From: WHSP01 sp964424945
GTDB lineage: Bacteria > Gemmatimonadota > Gemmatimonadetes > Longimicrobiales > Longimicrobiaceae
NCBI GenBank assembly: GCA_964424945.1
Contig: CAYRLB010000128.1
Span: 1-6,535 of the forward strand
Direction of reading: 5' to 3'
DNA length: 6,535 nt
Below are positions 4,794-6,535 of the stretch, piece by piece (the stretch's first letter is position 1; every line of letters starts with the position of its first letter). Below the pieces are notes generated by a model. It had not been told where the DNA came from, did not search any database, and worked only from the letters and a program-made list of their open reading frames with translations. Position numbers and translations under genes: made by a program.

Positions 4794-6535
4794 ATGAACC
4801 CTTCCGTGAGCGTTCCGGACATCGCCGATCCGTCTGTACGGATTGACCTCCCGCCGGCCGAGCTCTCCGACAATGCCCGGACGGTGCTCGCCCGCCGCTA
4901 TCTGAAGAAGGACGCGACCGGGAAGCCGATCGAAGAGCCGGAGGAGATGTTCTGGCGCGTTGCGTACGTCATTGCGCGCGAAGACGCGAAGTACGGCGCA
5001 TCGGAAGAAGAAGTCCAGGAGCTTGCGCGCGAGTTCTATCTGTTGATGACGCGCCGCCTCTTCGAGCCGAACTCCCCCACGCTGATGAATGCCGGGCGGC
5101 CACTCGGCCAGCTTTCGGCGTGCTTCGTTCTTCCCGTCGAGGACGCGCTGTCGAATGGCAGCACGGGGGTTTACGACACCCTTCGCTCGATGGCGCTCGT
5201 CCACCAGTCGGGAGGAGGAACGGGCTTCAGCTTCAGCCGGATCCGCCCATCGGGCGACCTGGTCAAGTCGACGACGGGCGTCGCCAGCGGTCCGGTATCA
5301 TTCATGTCGCTCTATGACGCGTCGACGGAAGTCGTGAAGCAGGGTGGCACGCGCCGCGGCGCGAACATGGGCATCCTGCGCGTCGATCATCCGGACATCC
5401 TGGACTTCATCGACTGCAAGCAGGACATCACGAAGATCACGAACTTCAACATCTCCGTGGCGATCACCGACGCCTTCATGCGCGCGGTGGAGCTCGGCCA
5501 GGAGTACGAGCTCTTCAACCCGCGCACGGGCGAGCAGGCGGGGACGCTCGACGCCCGGATGGTGTTCGAGAGGGTGGTCCAGAACGCATGGCGCACGGGG
5601 GAGCCGGGCGTCTACTTCATCGATCGGGCGAACTACTTCAACCCGGTTCCGCACCTCGGGAGCTACGAGGCGACGAATCCGTGCGGCGAGCAGCCGCTCC
5701 TCCCCTTCGACGTCTGCAACCTCGGCTCGGTGAACGTCGGCGCCTTCGTGCGCGACGATGTCGAGGCTGACGCGCCCTGGTACGAGCGGATCGACTGGAA
5801 GGAATACCGCCGCGTGGTGAAGCTCTCGACGCGCTTCCTGGACAACGTCATCGACGCGAACCAGTACCCGCTCCCCGAGATCCACGACCTCGCGCAGAGG
5901 ATCCGGCGGATCGGCCTCGGCGTGATGGGCTTCGCCGACCTTCTCATCCGCATCGGCGTCCCCTACGACTCCGAGGAGGGTGTCGAGGTCGGCCGCAGGA
6001 TCATGGAGTTCCTCGACGAGGAGGCGAAGAAGGAATCCGAGCTGCTCGCGGAGTCACGCGGCACCTTCCCGGAGTGGGAGAAGTCGATCTGGGGGCCGGA
6101 TGCGACGTGCGCGAAGGCGCCGAACGGGGACCGCATCCGCCCGATGCGTCGGCTGCGCAACTGCAACGTCGATACTGTCGCTCCGACGGGCACGATTTCC
6201 ATCATCGCGGGGTGCGCCTCGGGGATCGAGCCGCTCTTCGCCGTGGCCTTCATGCGCAACCAGGCGGGCGTGATGATGCCGGATGTGAACGAGGACTTCG
6301 TCCGGGTGGCGCGCGAGCGTGGCTTCTACTCGGAAGATCTCATGAAGCGGATCGCCGAAGAGGGGCACATCCACTTCAGCGAGGTCCCGGAGGATGTGCA
6401 GCGGGTGTTCGTCACAGCGCACGACATCACGCCGGAATGGCATGTCCGGATGCAGGCGGCGTATCAGGAGTACACCGACTCGGCGATCTCCAAGACGACG
6501 AACTTCCCGCACGACGCCACCGTCGACGATGTGCG
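4794..6535 (+). CDS. nrdJ: Class II (adenosylcobalamin-dependent) ribonucleotide reductase, N-terminal 580 codons
   Basis: This enzyme makes deoxyribonucleotides from ribonucleotides in the cytoplasm, using adenosylcobalamin to form a cysteine thiyl radical; it needs no separate radical subunit. The frame is open from ATG 4794 (RBS GAGGTG, 6 nt spacing) to the window edge with no stop, so the gene is cut. Visible active-site residues are the N295-P-C297-G-E299 motif (5676-5690), with Cys297 the expected thiyl site, and the redox pair Cys110 (in SACFVLP, codon 5121) and Cys308 (in DVCNLGSVNV, codon 5715). The 11-residue step from thiyl Cys to second redox Cys matches class II enzymes such as that of Thermotoga. 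The phosphate-binding PTGTIS lies at residues 464-469 (6183-6200), followed by GCASGIEP. There is no N-terminal ATP-cone; the RNR N-terminal domain begins within about 25 residues. The C-terminal Cys-rich tail, normally present, lies beyond the window. Upstream NrdR-like boxes suggest repression by NrdR. Confidence 0.95.
   Translation, partial: MNPSVSVPDIADPSVRIDLPPAELSDNARTVLARRYLKKDATGKPIEEPEEMFWRVAYVIAREDAKYGASEEEVQELAREFYLLMTRRLFEPNSPTLMNAGRPLGQLSACFVLPVEDALSNGSTGVYDTLRSMALVHQSGGGTGFSFSRIRPSGDLVKSTTGVASGPVSFMSLYDASTEVVKQGGTRRGANMGILRVDHPDILDFIDCKQDITKITNFNISVAITDAFMRAVELGQEYELFNPRTGEQAGTLDARMVFERVVQNAWRTGEPGVYFIDRANYFNPVPHLGSYEATNPCGEQPLLPFDVCNLGSVNVGAFVRDDVEADAPWYERIDWKEYRRVVKLSTRFLDNVIDANQYPLPEIHDLAQRIRRIGLGVMGFADLLIRIGVPYDSEEGVEVGRRIMEFLDEEAKKESELLAESRGTFPEWEKSIWGPDATCAKAPNGDRIRPMRRLRNCNVDTVAPTGTISIIAGCASGIEPLFAVAFMRNQAGVMMPDVNEDFVRVARERGFYSEDLMKRIAEEGHIHFSEVPEDVQRVFVTAHDITPEWHVRMQAAYQEYTDSAISKTTNFPHDATVDDV

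Overview
This is a GC-rich piece of a draft genome: a run of exactly 100 Ns (2144-2243) marks a scaffold gap. The organism is most likely a Gram-negative (diderm) bacterium, because it encodes an outer-membrane beta-barrel protein with an Omp85-type VRGY loop motif and a terminal Phe. The style (secreted gluzincin plus TolB-like propeller plus Omp85 barrel, AmiC-type amidase, B12-dependent ribonucleotide reductase) suggests Gemmatimonadota or a relative. That placement is an inference from family resemblance, not proof.

Layout, all genes on the + strand. (1) Positions 1-324 hold the C-terminal end of a family-3 N-acetylmuramoyl-L-alanine amidase, a periplasmic peptidoglycan hydrolase. (2) About 318-3641 is a large secreted protein with signal peptide, HExxH metallopeptidase-like domain, WD40/TolB-like propeller, acidic low-complexity linker (interrupted by the gap) and Omp85-like barrel. 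Its start is unclear: no good ATG lies in frame next to the signal peptide, while an out-of-frame TAGATGATG sits exactly at the amidase stop. (3) Positions 3733-4008 and 4005-4307 are two small, very hydrophilic, probably disordered proteins of unknown function, joined by an ATGA overlap and closed by a strong hairpin terminator at 4332-4380. (4) Positions 4308-4793 are noncoding. They hold the terminator, an inverted repeat, a probable pair of NrdR boxes over a promoter, and a leader of about 180 nt with possible RNA structure, including a stem that would cover the ribosome binding site. (5) Position 4794 to the window end is the N-terminal 580 codons of a class II (adenosylcobalamin-dependent) ribonucleotide reductase, nrdJ. 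It is open to the right edge.

Functionally there are three blocks: an envelope block (amidase plus outer-membrane protease/barrel protein), a small two-gene unit of unknown role, and dNTP synthesis. The terminator and the NrdR-type promoter region separate nrdJ from the genes to its left. The most distinctive items are the three-module outer-membrane protein, the coupled disordered small proteins, and the tandem NrdR-box arrangement with the structured nrdJ leader.
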